Shown here piece by piece: positions 27,531-36,971 of a stretch of DNA of 64,000 nt. A model generated the notes under the pieces. The model was not told where the DNA came from. It saw nothing but the letters and a program-made list of their open reading frames with translations, and did not search any database. Each line of letters opens with the position of its first letter. Positions within the stretch are counted from its first letter, which is position 1. Both the position numbers and the translations under genes were made by a program. The stretch comes from Bacteroidia bacterium (GTDB taxonomy: Bacteria > Bacteroidota > Bacteroidia > Bacteroidales > GWA2-32-17). The stretch is from NCBI GenBank assembly GCA_016218155.1, contig JACREQ010000059.1:1-64000 (forward strand), read 5' to 3'.

Positions 27531-29636
27531 ATGAAAAATTACAGTATTAAATTATCGGTCTTTTTATTATTGATAATTGTTATATTTTTCAATCATTTCT
27601 TTGGCTACGTTGGCCACTACGGTTGGGATGATATGGAGTATGCACGTTTAGCAAAGCAATGGGCAGACGGAAATTTTGATTTAACATTGAATCATTTTAC
27701 ATATCGGTGGACGATTATTGGATTTACGGGACTTTCGTATATGTTGTTTGGAATGAGTGATTTTGCTTCTGCTATACCATCAATGTTTATTACAGTGCTG
27801 TCTTTGGCAATAATATTCTGGATTACAAGAAAAATGTCTAAAATGGTATCTGTTATTGCCATGTCATTGTTTGTTTTAAATCAGTGGACTTTGTTTTATT
27901 CTGATAAAATAATGCCCGATTCATATGTGGCATTAGGTATTCTAGGTGCTTTTGCAACAATATGGCATTACAGATTCGAAAAATTAGGAAAATATACAAT
28001 ACTTCATGCAATAATCTTTTCGGGATTTTTACTTTTTGCATTTATTTCAAAAGAAACGGTCTTTTTAATTATTCCGGTTTTGTTATTTGTTTTTGTTTCT
28101 GACATATGGCAAAAACGTAATATTAAGTTCTGGATTTATTCAGTAATTACCGGTGCTGTTTTTCTAATTGGTTATTTCTTGTTGTTAAATATGAAAACAG
28201 GAAACCCCTGGATACGTTTTGAGGCAATTTCTCAAAATAGTTATATAAATCCATGTCGTTACGATTTACTCCCGTTAGGCGATTTATTAGAGCGAATATC
28301 ATATAAGTTATGGTTCGAGTTTATAAAGCAAATTATGATAACCGGTTTTATTTTTATTATTCCGTCAATTCTCTCCGTAAGATTTAGAGAATGGCTTAGA
28401 ATGCCTTGTCAGGAATCGTATTTTATTGCAATTGCAACAGTTGCTTTAATATCTGGTAACTTTATGACCACAAGTTTTTCGGCCTATGTGCCAATGTGCC
28501 TTGATGTTCGTCATTATTTATTTGTTTCACCACTTTTAGCAATTGCTGCAGCACCTTTTGTTCTAAAGTTTTTTCAGTTACGCGAAATTAGATTTGCTTT
28601 GTTGTTTACTTCTTTATTTTTCTTGTTTATTTCAATTATTAATGGTTTTAATGATGCTTTGTATGTGCTGATTCCATTAACCGCAATAATTGCAGTACGT
28701 TCATTTCTGCCGGTATTTATTCCTGCAAAATTACGACAAGCTTTAATAGTATTATTTATATTGTTATTATTTGTTCAGCCAGTAATTGTAATGTTTACAA
28801 ACAGAAGCATGAAATTTAATGATATTGGTGTTTTACTTAAAGCCCGTTTTCAGAATAATAAAGAAAAAAATATAGTAATTTCTGATCCTGTTTTAACACG
28901 AATTTCTCCTTATTATTTGGAATTTGATACAACAAACACAAGATTTATAAGCTATTTTGATGCTCAGAATTTTAAATTTAACAACGAGAAAGTATATATA
29001 CTAATAAACGACTATACTACATGGATTTCTGAAATGATTCCCGAACGACTGCCATTATTCTTGAAAGACTTCAGGGATACCGCTTTTGTAAAGGTAGATT
29101 CAACTATTAATATGAGATTATATGAAGTGCCAAAACATGAATATTTATTGGTAAAAGGTAAGGAAATTAAATTTGAAAATGGTTTTGAATATGATACACT
29201 TTCGGCATGGGAAATAAATCCATTATCTTTAATAAGAGAAAAATATTTTACCGGATTACGCTCTAATAGCATACCGGGGCAAGGATATTCCTCAACGTTA
29301 GTTTGTCCTTTAAATATGTTGATTTCAGATTCTACATATTGGGTTGATGTAACATTATCCACAGCAATATTTTTAACTGATAGTTCAGAAGGTCAAATGG
29401 TAATGTCGTTAGAAGTACCAAATGCTAAATCATTAGTATGGCTTGGAAAATCACTGAGAAGCGAATTAAGAAACAGTAATGAATGGAACAGAATTGCTTA
29501 TACCAACAGAATTTATATTCCACAAGATTCTACCAGAAATACCTTATTCTTTAAACTATATTTTTGGAACGACCATTCAAAACCGTTTTATATTGACGAT
29601 GTTGAGGTAAGTTTTAAATGCGTTAATCAATTGTAA
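27531..29636 (+). CDS. Membrane glycosyltransferase (PMT/ArnT-like)
   Basis: The 701-residue integral membrane protein has about ten hydrophobic spans in the first 430 residues. The first extracytoplasmic loop has HYGWDDMEYARLAKQWADG (near 30-48), the acidic motif of GT-C polyprenyl-phosphate sugar transferases such as PMT and ArnT. The C-terminal 250 residues are probably an extracytoplasmic beta-rich domain. It would transfer a sugar from a lipid-linked donor to a protein or glycolipid; the acceptor is unknown. It is the last gene of the ruvB run, 24 bases after ispD. Confidence 0.8.
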   Translation: MKNYSIKLSVFLLLIIVIFFNHFFGYVGHYGWDDMEYARLAKQWADGNFDLTLNHFTYRWTIIGFTGLSYMLFGMSDFASAIPSMFITVLSLAIIFWITRKMSKMVSVIAMSLFVLNQWTLFYSDKIMPDSYVALGILGAFATIWHYRFEKLGKYTILHAIIFSGFLLFAFISKETVFLIIPVLLFVFVSDIWQKRNIKFWIYSVITGAVFLIGYFLLLNMKTGNPWIRFEAISQNSYINPCRYDLLPLGDLLERISYKLWFEFIKQIMITGFIFIIPSILSVRFREWLRMPCQESYFIAIATVALISGNFMTTSFSAYVPMCLDVRHYLFVSPLLAIAAAPFVLKFFQLREIRFALLFTSLFFLFISIINGFNDALYVLIPLTAIIAVRSFLPVFIPAKLRQALIVLFILLLFVQPVIVMFTNRSMKFNDIGVLLKARFQNNKEKNIVISDPVLTRISPYYLEFDTTNTRFISYFDAQNFKFNNEKVYILINDYTTWISEMIPERLPLFLKDFRDTAFVKVDSTINMRLYEVPKHEYLLVKGKEIKFENGFEYDTLSAWEINPLSLIREKYFTGLRSNSIPGQGYSSTLVCPLNMLISDSTYWVDVTLSTAIFLTDSSEGQMVMSLEVPNAKSLVWLGKSLRSELRNSNEWNRIAYTNRIYIPQDSTRNTLFFKLYFWNDHSKPFYIDDVEVSFKCVNQL

Positions 29637-29687
29637 TAAGTATTCCAAACTTAACGGGTTTATAAAACGCCAGCTAGATTTACTTTT

Positions 29688-30617
29688 CTATTCTTCCAGA
29701 ATATTTCCGTTAATTTCCTGTACGGTTAATCGAACCTCTTTAGCAACAGCATCACCCTTATCATTATATCCCATTGTAAATTCTACGGGCTCACCCTCTT
29801 TCAGATCGTTAAAATCTGTATCAACTAAGTTACCGTAGTGAAAGAAAAGATTATTCGGAGGATATTTTATAAATCCAAAACCGTTTTTAAGACTTAAAAT
29901 ATGTCCTATTAGTCTATCACCACTTAGTTCTGTTTCATTTTGTTGAACAGGTTTTGGAGCTGCTTGTTGTACAAAAAGTTTTACAATATTTTCATCTTCT
30001 TCAGCCAAACCTTCATCAATTAATTCGTGCATAGCAATAGGGTACGATACTTCATTTAATAAATCCTGTGAAGTACGGGTAATTACTTTCTGGCCCTCAT
30101 CATTTAGAAATTCAAAATCCCAACTTAAAACCATTACCCTAGTTCCTAGTGTATTTAATTTGCGAACTAAAGGAACATAATCCCCATCAGAAGCAATTAA
30201 AACAATTACATCAAACTGTTTGTAAAAAGCGAGTTCAAATGCTTCAAGAGCTAACCAAAGATCAATGCCCTTTTCGTTTTTTGTTCCAAAAAATGTACGT
30301 ACAGGTAAATAGTGAGTAACAACACCTTCCGACATTAAAATATCATCAAAAACTCTATCGTAATAAAGTAAATTACCTTTCTGACTTGCTTCTTGTGCGC
30401 TTAATCGACCACGAAAATAGTGTGCGTCAACTATCTGACATAATCCATAGTTTGTATCTTCGTCCTCAGAGATTTTATTTCTAATGAAATTATGTAAACC
30501 AGAAATACTTATTCTGCTTTTTTTAGAGTGATTGTAATTATAATAGTTGCTAATATGAAGAAAGTAGTTTCCGTCATAAAAAACACCAATTTTAGTAAGA
30601 GAAGTTTTATTTTTCAT
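29688..30617 (-). CDS. NYN-domain protein fused to a cold-shock domain
   Basis: Residues 8-190 form an NYN (PIN-like, LabA/DUF88) domain with acidic clusters in VFYDGNYFL (Asp14), KGIDLWLALEAFE (Asp near 117) and LIASDGDYVPL (two Asp near 143-145), consistent with a metal-dependent RNase. Residues 235-302 form an OB-fold cold-shock domain with the RNP-like stretch NGFGFIKY and FFHYGNL. The combination suggests an RNA-binding nuclease in RNA decay or cold adaptation. A TATTTTTG -7 box lies upstream on the minus strand (30685-30678). Confidence 0.85.
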   Translation of the reverse strand: MKNKTSLTKIGVFYDGNYFLHISNYYNYNHSKKSRISISGLHNFIRNKISEDEDTNYGLCQIVDAHYFRGRLSAQEASQKGNLLYYDRVFDDILMSEGVVTHYLPVRTFFGTKNEKGIDLWLALEAFELAFYKQFDVIVLIASDGDYVPLVRKLNTLGTRVMVLSWDFEFLNDEGQKVITRTSQDLLNEVSYPIAMHELIDEGLAEEDENIVKLFVQQAAPKPVQQNETELSGDRLIGHILSLKNGFGFIKYPPNNLFFHYGNLVDTDFNDLKEGEPVEFTMGYNDKGDAVAKEVRLTVQEINGNILEE

Positions 30618-30786
30618 AGTAATAAATTATTTATAACTGTTAAAAAGCATATAAAAATGATTTCTATAAGTAGACTGCAAAAATACAAAATAATTCTAAC
30701 CTTTATCTCAAAGCCAAATATAACAATAGTTATAAGATAGAATTAATTGTTTTTTTAATAAAATTTAAGAAATGAACAGATGTTTT

Positions 30787-32490
30787 TTAGTCAATAAAAA
30801 TTTTGCCTGCTACAAAAACCTCATTACCATTATTTATCAAAAGCATGTAATAACCTTTTGAAAGATTTCCACGGCTAATCTTCATTTTTGATTTATCAAT
30901 AGTAAATTCAGGAAAGAAATTTCTTCCAAGCATGTCGGTAAGTATTGGTTTTGACTGAGATAAATCCTGGTTAAATACTACATTTAAAATATCGTTAAAA
31001 GGCAAAGGAAAAATTTCAAAACTTTGCAATGAAACTTCATCAATACCTTGTGATTGGACAATTGTAACAGTTATCTGGTCGGTATTAAAACAGCCATTGG
31101 TATCAATCACAGAAACTGTAAATGAAATTGGACCTAAAGGATAATCCCATCCATTAACTTGAATGGTTTGCGTTGCATCACCAGTGTTCCATTGATAAGA
31201 TAAATAACCCGATCCGGCATCAAGAATTAATGAATTATTAATCGCAAGTTGAATATCTAAGCCAAGATTTACATCTGGTAAAGTATTAATTGTAACAATT
31301 ATAGTATCTTTTGCATTGCAGCCATACTGGTCGGTTACATTTACCGAATACGATCCTGTAGTGTGCACCGGTAAATACTGATTTATACTCAAGCCGTTAT
31401 TCCAGTTATATGATGAATATCCATTACCTGCATTAAGTACTATACTGTTTCCGCAAGCAGATAAATCATTTCCAAGATTTATTACAGGAAGAGGATGTAA
31501 TGCTACTGAAATTGTATCGGCATTTGTGCAGTTATTTGCATCAGTAATTGAAACAGAGTAAATGCCCGATGTTTCTACATTAAATGTTGGATTAAATGAA
31601 AGTCCATTGTTCCAGTTATATGAACTTAATCCAGCTCCGGCTGAAAGTAAAAGCGAGTTTCCGCAGAAAATAGTATCAGCACCAAGGTCTAAAGTTGGAT
31701 TTGGATGAACCATTATCTGAATTGTATCTCCACCTTTGCAACCAAAACCATCAGTAACAATTACCGAATAATTTCCTGTATTGTTAACAGTAAGAATTTG
31801 ATTAGTGTACCCGTTATTCCAGTTATAGTTGGTATATCCCGAACCTGCATTGAGCGATGTATTCTGACCGTCACAAAGCTCTATGTCTGATCCAAAATTT
31901 ACTATTGGTTTTGGATGAACCGTAACGTCAATTGGATTTGATGTGACCTCACAACCTGTTAAATAATTTGTAACAGTAACAGTATATGTTCCACCTTCGG
32001 TAACATTAATTGTTTGGGTAGTTTCGCCAGTTGACCAAAAATATGATTCGTTATAAGTAACCCATAATGAAACTGTGTCGCCCTGGCAAATTTCCGATGA
32101 TGGGTTTGCAACTATTGAAGCAGAAACCGCAGTACTTGTAATAATTAATGGAGGTAATGGACTAACTGATCCAACTGTATAAGGATTGCTTGCAACTACA
32201 CGAACTCTGTAATTAAATCCAAATGAAGTGTTTGATGGTATGGTGCCAGCAATTATTCCGGTATTAAATGGCATCGATCCAACTACAACCGGATTAGAAA
32301 AATTCCCCATTGCATCTGATAATTCTGCTGTAAAAGTGCATCCTAAGGCATAAGTTCCTGTTGATGTGTATTGAACCACAATATTTCCGCCTGCACAAAA
32401 TGAAGTCTGAACAGGCGAATTTGTTGTAATTGTATTTTGCGCAAATACGCTTGTAGAAAGTGCTAATAAGGCAAATAGAATATATTTCAT
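30787..32490 (-). CDS. Type IX secreted protein with tandem Ig/PKD-like repeats
   Basis: The 567-residue protein has a signal peptide ending SVFAQ (residue 18). After an N-terminal beta module, about four repeats of some 75-85 residues follow between about 130 and 480, each with a core like GYSSYNWNNG, then GSYSVNVTD, a C(N/G)xxDT turn and a PLPVINLG linker. The last 75 residues (FEIFPLPFNDILNV ... GKIFID) form a sorting domain, though its LPLPF-like opening differs from the usual PNP. Probably a surface adhesin or structural protein; no catalytic motif is seen. Confidence 0.83.
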   Translation of the reverse strand: MKYILFALLALSTSVFAQNTITTNSPVQTSFCAGGNIVVQYTSTGTYALGCTFTAELSDAMGNFSNPVVVGSMPFNTGIIAGTIPSNTSFGFNYRVRVVASNPYTVGSVSPLPPLIITSTAVSASIVANPSSEICQGDTVSLWVTYNESYFWSTGETTQTINVTEGGTYTVTVTNYLTGCEVTSNPIDVTVHPKPIVNFGSDIELCDGQNTSLNAGSGYTNYNWNNGYTNQILTVNNTGNYSVIVTDGFGCKGGDTIQIMVHPNPTLDLGADTIFCGNSLLLSAGAGLSSYNWNNGLSFNPTFNVETSGIYSVSITDANNCTNADTISVALHPLPVINLGNDLSACGNSIVLNAGNGYSSYNWNNGLSINQYLPVHTTGSYSVNVTDQYGCNAKDTIIVTINTLPDVNLGLDIQLAINNSLILDAGSGYLSYQWNTGDATQTIQVNGWDYPLGPISFTVSVIDTNGCFNTDQITVTIVQSQGIDEVSLQSFEIFPLPFNDILNVVFNQDLSQSKPILTDMLGRNFFPEFTIDKSKMKISRGNLSKGYYMLLINNGNEVFVAGKIFID

Positions 32491-32673
32491 ATTACAAATT
32501 TATCTTTTTTTTTGATTTGCAAATGAATTTTACAAAAATCTATGAATGTTTATCTTTATTAAATTTAGTTAAATCGTTGTTAAAATGATCTTTAAAAGTT
32601 TAGTGTGGTTGATTATTTAGTAATTTTGTATACTAAAACTTAGATTATGAATTAGGCATTAAAATTTAACCAT

Positions 32674-33291
32674 ATGAAAAAAATTATTTTTATTGTTGTT
32701 TGGGTTGCTATTATATATTCCTGTGTTATAAATATTCCAATAGAATTTACAGGCTATAATTATTCTGAAACCACTGAAAATAAAGAAGAAGTAATAAACA
32801 GGCTCGAAAAAAGAGAATTTTATTCTGGTGCTAAAAACAATTTATTGTTTTTTAATCTGGCATTTGGAATGAATTTGACTGAAGTTGAAAAGAACTTTTC
32901 AAAACTAAAAAATGAAAATATTATTGAAGATGTAAGCTCGTTAAATGGAGTATTAGGAGCATCTTACAAAATGAAATATCATGATTATTCTAATATTGGA
33001 AGAGTTTATTGTTTTTTTGATAATAACAAATTAAAAGAGATTCAAATTGATACTTTAAATCAAAACAATAATTTGCTGGATCTTTTTATAAAAAAATATG
33101 GGGAAGCGGATTATCTTGCAGAAAATGAATTAAATAAAGAGTATCATTGGGTAGATGGCAACAGACATTTAACAATATTCCAGATAGCAGAGTCAAACAG
33201 ATTGTTGATTCAATATTCTGATATAACTGAAAAACTAAGAGAGCAAAACGAAAATATTCTTGATCGTTTAGGTGTGTATTATAAAGTTTAA
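32674..33291 (+). CDS. Lipoprotein of unknown function
   Basis: The 205-residue protein has a signal peptide and lipobox IYSC (Cys17). The body is mixed alpha/beta and shows a FNLAFGMNLTEVEKNF segment (near 65-80) and VYCFFDNNKLKEIQI (near 111), reminiscent of small periplasmic beta-sheet domains. I do not recognise a family. TAATTTTG at 32621-32628 is a candidate -7 box. It precedes mutL, but mutL has its own promoter. Confidence 0.7.
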   Translation: MKKIIFIVVWVAIIYSCVINIPIEFTGYNYSETTENKEEVINRLEKREFYSGAKNNLLFFNLAFGMNLTEVEKNFSKLKNENIIEDVSSLNGVLGASYKMKYHDYSNIGRVYCFFDNNKLKEIQIDTLNQNNNLLDLFIKKYGEADYLAENELNKEYHWVDGNRHLTIFQIAESNRLLIQYSDITEKLREQNENILDRLGVYYKV

Positions 33292-33354
33292 TACAAATTC
33301 TTGACAGTTCTTTGTTTTAAGCTGATTAACATAACCGTTAAGGTATATTAAATG

Positions 33355-33386
33355 TTTTGCAGACGAGGAGGTAAATATTACCTTTG
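33355..33386 (+). promoter_or_regulatory. Bacteroidota-type promoter for mutL
   Basis: TTTTG (33355-33359), a 19-base spacer and TACCTTTG (33379-33386) fit the consensus closely. The predicted leader before the mutL ATG is about 30 bases. Confidence 0.72.
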
Positions 33387-33420
33387 TAAAAAACTAAAAA
33401 ACAGATTTTAATTAAGAATA

Positions 33421-35244
33421 ATGTCTGATATTATTCAAATATTGCCCGATTCTGTTGCAAACCAAATAGCAGCTGGTGAGGTAATTCAACGACCAGCCTC
33501 TGTTATAAAGGAACTTGTTGAAAATGCTATCGATTCTGGTGCTGGTCAGATTAAAGTTGTTGTTAAAGATGCCGGAAAAACTTTAGTTCAGGTAATTGAT
33601 AACGGCTCTGGTATGAGTGATACAGATGCACGAATTGCTTTTGAACGTCACGCAACATCAAAAATCAGAAAAGCAGATGATTTATTTGACATTAACACTT
33701 TTGGTTTTCGTGGAGAGGCGCTTGCATCAATTGCTGCCATCGCACAGGTTGAACTTCGTACGCGTCGTTCCGAAGATGAAATAGGAACTTTAATAAGAAT
33801 TAACGGGTCTGATTTTGAGATACAGGAGGGTGTTTCATGTCAGGTTGGAAGTATTTTTTCAGTAAAGAATTTATTTTATAATGTTCCAGCACGCCGCAGA
33901 TTTTTAAAGGCCGATTCAGTTGAGTTTCGCCATATTTTAGACGAAATACATCGCGTTGCATTAGCGCATCCTGAAGTTGCCCTTACACTTATTCATAACG
34001 ATTCAGAAGTATATAATCTTCCACAGTCACTTTTAAAACAACGTATAATAAATCTCTTTGGTAAAAATCTTTCCAACGAATTACTTACAATTCAGGTCGA
34101 GACTTCAATTGCAACAATTGAAGGATTTATTGGAAAGCCAGAATGTGCAAGGAAAAAAGGAGGGTTGCAATATTTCTTTGTAAACCAGAGGTATATGAGG
34201 CATCCATTTTTATACAGAACTCTTGTAAATTCATATCAAAACCTTTTGCCACCCGATTCGACCCCTTCCTATTTTGTTTATTTTAAAACAGATCCTAAGT
34301 TTATCGATGTAAATATTCATCCTACCAAAACTGAAATTAAGTTTGAGGACGAAAGGGCTGTATCTCAAATCCTGGCTGCTGCAGTTAGACAAACGCTTGG
34401 AAAATCAAATATGATTCCTTCACTGGATTTTGATAATGAGCCATTATTTGACATTCCTCCAATTCGTAAGGGGCAAGAGTTTGTAGAACCCGAAATTCAG
34501 ATTGATCCTACATTTAATCCTTTTGCTGCAGATAAATCCGACTCTTCAAGTTTTAAATTTCAAAGCAAATCTTCAGATAGTAAAGGTTGGCAGGATTTAT
34601 ATAAAGTTGTAGAACAAAGTGCAGAAAATGAAAAACTTTTTCCTGACGAGAATAAAGAAGAGTCTATTATAAAGGAAGATGTTCGCAGGCAGTGTTTTCA
34701 TTTTAAGGGTAAATATATATTAAGTCAGGTAAAATCAGGCTTAATGGTAATTGATCAACACCGTGCACATCAGCGAATTTTATTTGACGAATTCAGTCAG
34801 GCACTTTCTTCGGGTAAAATTGTAACTCAAAACCTTGTATTCCCGACAAAACTTGATTTAAATGTTCAGGATGCAGAATTATTGCGTGAATTGTTAGGAG
34901 AGTTAATCCAGCTTGGCTTTGATATTGATGAATTTGGAAAAAATAGTTTTGTTATTCGCGGCATTCCTGCCGGAATGCAAACAAATAATATAGAAAAAGT
35001 TATTGAACATTTTCTGGGGGTTTATCAAAATCTTGAAAAATTACCCGAGAATGTAAACGAGTCAAAAATAATAACAGCATTAGTTGACTCAGGAGCAGTT
35101 CCGTATGGCAAAAATTTATCATGGGAAGAAATGAGCCATATTATTGATATGCTTTTCAGAAGTACAAATCCAAACTACTCGCCATCCGGAAAAACAATAT
35201 TCACAATTATTAATTCTGACGAAATAGAAAAACGATTAAAATAA
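33421..35244 (+). CDS. mutL: DNA mismatch repair protein MutL
   Basis: GHKL ATPase that couples MutS mismatch recognition to repair. The N-terminal ATPase has KELVENAIDSGA (about 29-40), DNGSGM (near 60-65), ATSKI and GFRGEALASI. The C-terminal dimerisation domain starts near 410. The endonuclease motif DQHAxxExxxxE is degenerate: DQHRAHQRILFDE at about 445 has Arg for Ala and Gln for the first Glu, so nicking activity may be lost. The length of 607 residues is normal. It leads a run with two rhomboid proteases and an EEP protein (gaps of 3, 2 and -4 bases). Confidence 0.95.
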   Translation: MSDIIQILPDSVANQIAAGEVIQRPASVIKELVENAIDSGAGQIKVVVKDAGKTLVQVIDNGSGMSDTDARIAFERHATSKIRKADDLFDINTFGFRGEALASIAAIAQVELRTRRSEDEIGTLIRINGSDFEIQEGVSCQVGSIFSVKNLFYNVPARRRFLKADSVEFRHILDEIHRVALAHPEVALTLIHNDSEVYNLPQSLLKQRIINLFGKNLSNELLTIQVETSIATIEGFIGKPECARKKGGLQYFFVNQRYMRHPFLYRTLVNSYQNLLPPDSTPSYFVYFKTDPKFIDVNIHPTKTEIKFEDERAVSQILAAAVRQTLGKSNMIPSLDFDNEPLFDIPPIRKGQEFVEPEIQIDPTFNPFAADKSDSSSFKFQSKSSDSKGWQDLYKVVEQSAENEKLFPDENKEESIIKEDVRRQCFHFKGKYILSQVKSGLMVIDQHRAHQRILFDEFSQALSSGKIVTQNLVFPTKLDLNVQDAELLRELLGELIQLGFDIDEFGKNSFVIRGIPAGMQTNNIEKVIEHFLGVYQNLEKLPENVNESKIITALVDSGAVPYGKNLSWEEMSHIIDMLFRSTNPNYSPSGKTIFTIINSDEIEKRLK

Positions 35245-35247
35245 AAA

Positions 35248-36075
35248 ATGAATCAATATTCACCCATAGGTTTTAGGTTAATGCCCCCGGCAGTTAAAAA
35301 CATTCTAATCATCAATGTATTGTTCTTTTTAGGTACTATGATAATTGATGCGAAATTCGGAATGGATATAACAGATTACCTAGGTTTACATTATCCAGAA
35401 TCAACATTGTTTCAGCCATATCAGTTGATTACGCATTTGTTTATGCATGGTAGTTTTATGCATTTGTTTTCAAATATGTTTGCATTGTGGATGTTTGGAG
35501 CAGCAATAGAAAATTTTTGGGGTACAAAACGATTTGTGTTGTTTTACTTAGTTACAGGTTTGGGTGCAGCAGGACTTCATTTATTGGTTAGCTGGTATAG
35601 AATGGGCGATATGCAATCGGGAATTATTGCTTTTCAGAATGCTCCTTCTCCCGAGGCTTTTACAAAACTGGTTGTTGATTATTTTCCTGAATTTAAAGGT
35701 GCGATTGCTGACTTTGTTTATAACTGGACTCAAAATTTAAATGATCCAAGATATTTGAATGAAACAACTGGTTTTATTAATAGTCAGCTTGAAATGAGAA
35801 TGAATATTCCAACTGTTGGTGCATCGGGTGCTGTATTCGGAATATTGTTAGCATTTGGAATGTTGTTCCCTAATACAATGATTTATCTGTATTTCTTTTT
35901 TCCTCTTAAGGCAAAATATTTTGTTTTACTATATGGTGCATTTGAATTATATAGCGGTATTTCAAATCAGGCAGGCGATAATGTTGCTCATTTTGCGCAT
36001 TTAGGTGGAATGTTATTTGGGTTTATTTTAATTAAGTACTGGCAAAATAATCGGTTTAAAAAGAAGTTTAATTAG
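35248..36075 (+). CDS. Rhomboid-family intramembrane serine protease
   Basis: The 275-residue inner-membrane protein has about six spans. The catalytic serine lies in VGASGAVFG (Ser near 193) and the catalytic histidine in HFAHLGGMLFG (near 252). The HLFMHGSFMHLFSNMFALW stretch (near 62-80) supplies the family's conserved His/Asn. A large loop of about 60 residues (125-180) separates spans. Substrates are unknown. It starts 3 bases after the mutL stop and is followed at once by a second rhomboid gene. Confidence 0.9.
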   Translation: MNQYSPIGFRLMPPAVKNILIINVLFFLGTMIIDAKFGMDITDYLGLHYPESTLFQPYQLITHLFMHGSFMHLFSNMFALWMFGAAIENFWGTKRFVLFYLVTGLGAAGLHLLVSWYRMGDMQSGIIAFQNAPSPEAFTKLVVDYFPEFKGAIADFVYNWTQNLNDPRYLNETTGFINSQLEMRMNIPTVGASGAVFGILLAFGMLFPNTMIYLYFFFPLKAKYFVLLYGAFELYSGISNQAGDNVAHFAHLGGMLFGFILIKYWQNNRFKKKFN

Positions 36076-36077
36076 CT

Positions 36078-36971
36078 ATGAGTTTTTATAATGTTGCCAT
36101 AAACAAATTAAAGCAGTCAAACAGTTTCGAAAAGATACTGTATCTGAATATTGCTGTTTATGTGTTTGTTAGTATATTCAGGGTTATATTGTTTCTTATT
36201 CAGGTAAGAGATTCGGGTGTTTATTATCCAGTTAATTATCTTTCTCTGCCCGCTGATCTTGACGCATTATTATATCACCCTTGGTCTGTTATTACTTACA
36301 TGTTTTTGCATGAGGACTTCCTTCATATATTGTTTAATATGCTATGGTTTTTTTGGTTTGGGAAGCTATTTGTAGCTTATATCGGAGCAAAAAAATTAAC
36401 AGCTTTGTATATTATCGGTGGACTGTTTGGAGCAATATTCTATATTGCAGCGTTTAATTTATTTCCTGTTTTTGCACCTATAATTTCTAAATCATATGCA
36501 TTGGGTGCTTCAGCATCTGTAATAGCAGTAGTTGTTGCAGTCTCATTTTATATTCCCGATCACAAGGTTAATTTAATGTTTATTGGTGATGTAAAATTAA
36601 AATACATAGCACTATTCTCAATTGTTGTCGATTTTTTAAGTATTGCAGGTGAAAATAGTGGTGGGCATATTGCTCATTTGGGTGGTGCTTTCTTCGGCTT
36701 TTTATATGCAATGCAGTTTAAAAGAGGTAAGGATTTATTATCCTGGTTTTCAAATTTATTCTCCGGCATTAGTTTTTCTTTAAAACGTAAGCCTAAAATG
36801 AAAGCTACTTATAGTAAAGCTAAGGAAATGGATGATAAAGAGTATAACTACGAGAAAGCCAGAAAACAAAAAGAAATAGATGCTGTTCTCGATAAGATTT
36901 CTAAGTCGGGATATGAGAGTTTATCTAAGAAAGAAAAGGAGATATTGTTTAACTCAAGCAAACCTAATTGA
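36078..36971 (+). CDS. Second rhomboid-family protease with a cytoplasmic tail
   Basis: The 297-residue protein has six predicted spans in the first 215 residues, with FLHEDFLHILFNMLWFF (near 75-92), LGASASVIA holding the probable catalytic Ser (near 154), and GGHIAHLGGAFFG holding the catalytic His (near 200). The usual GxSG has become GASA, which may still be active. A lysine-rich cytoplasmic tail of 75 residues follows and includes the short helix ALxxISKSGYESLSKKEKE, as in other Bacteroidota rhomboids. It overlaps the next gene by four bases. Confidence 0.88.
   Translation: MSFYNVAINKLKQSNSFEKILYLNIAVYVFVSIFRVILFLIQVRDSGVYYPVNYLSLPADLDALLYHPWSVITYMFLHEDFLHILFNMLWFFWFGKLFVAYIGAKKLTALYIIGGLFGAIFYIAAFNLFPVFAPIISKSYALGASASVIAVVVAVSFYIPDHKVNLMFIGDVKLKYIALFSIVVDFLSIAGENSGGHIAHLGGAFFGFLYAMQFKRGKDLLSWFSNLFSGISFSLKRKPKMKATYSKAKEMDDKEYNYEKARKQKEIDAVLDKISKSGYESLSKKEKEILFNSSKPN

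Noticed and set aside
5643-29363. DnaA boxes (TTATCCACA at 5643 and 29355) as an origin
   Set aside because: These are single sites inside coding regions, kilobases apart, and no cluster or AT-rich unwinding element accompanies them.
36968-36971. Frameshift between the second rhomboid gene and the EEP gene
   Set aside because: The TTGA overlap joins two complete and unrelated proteins, which is ordinary translational coupling.
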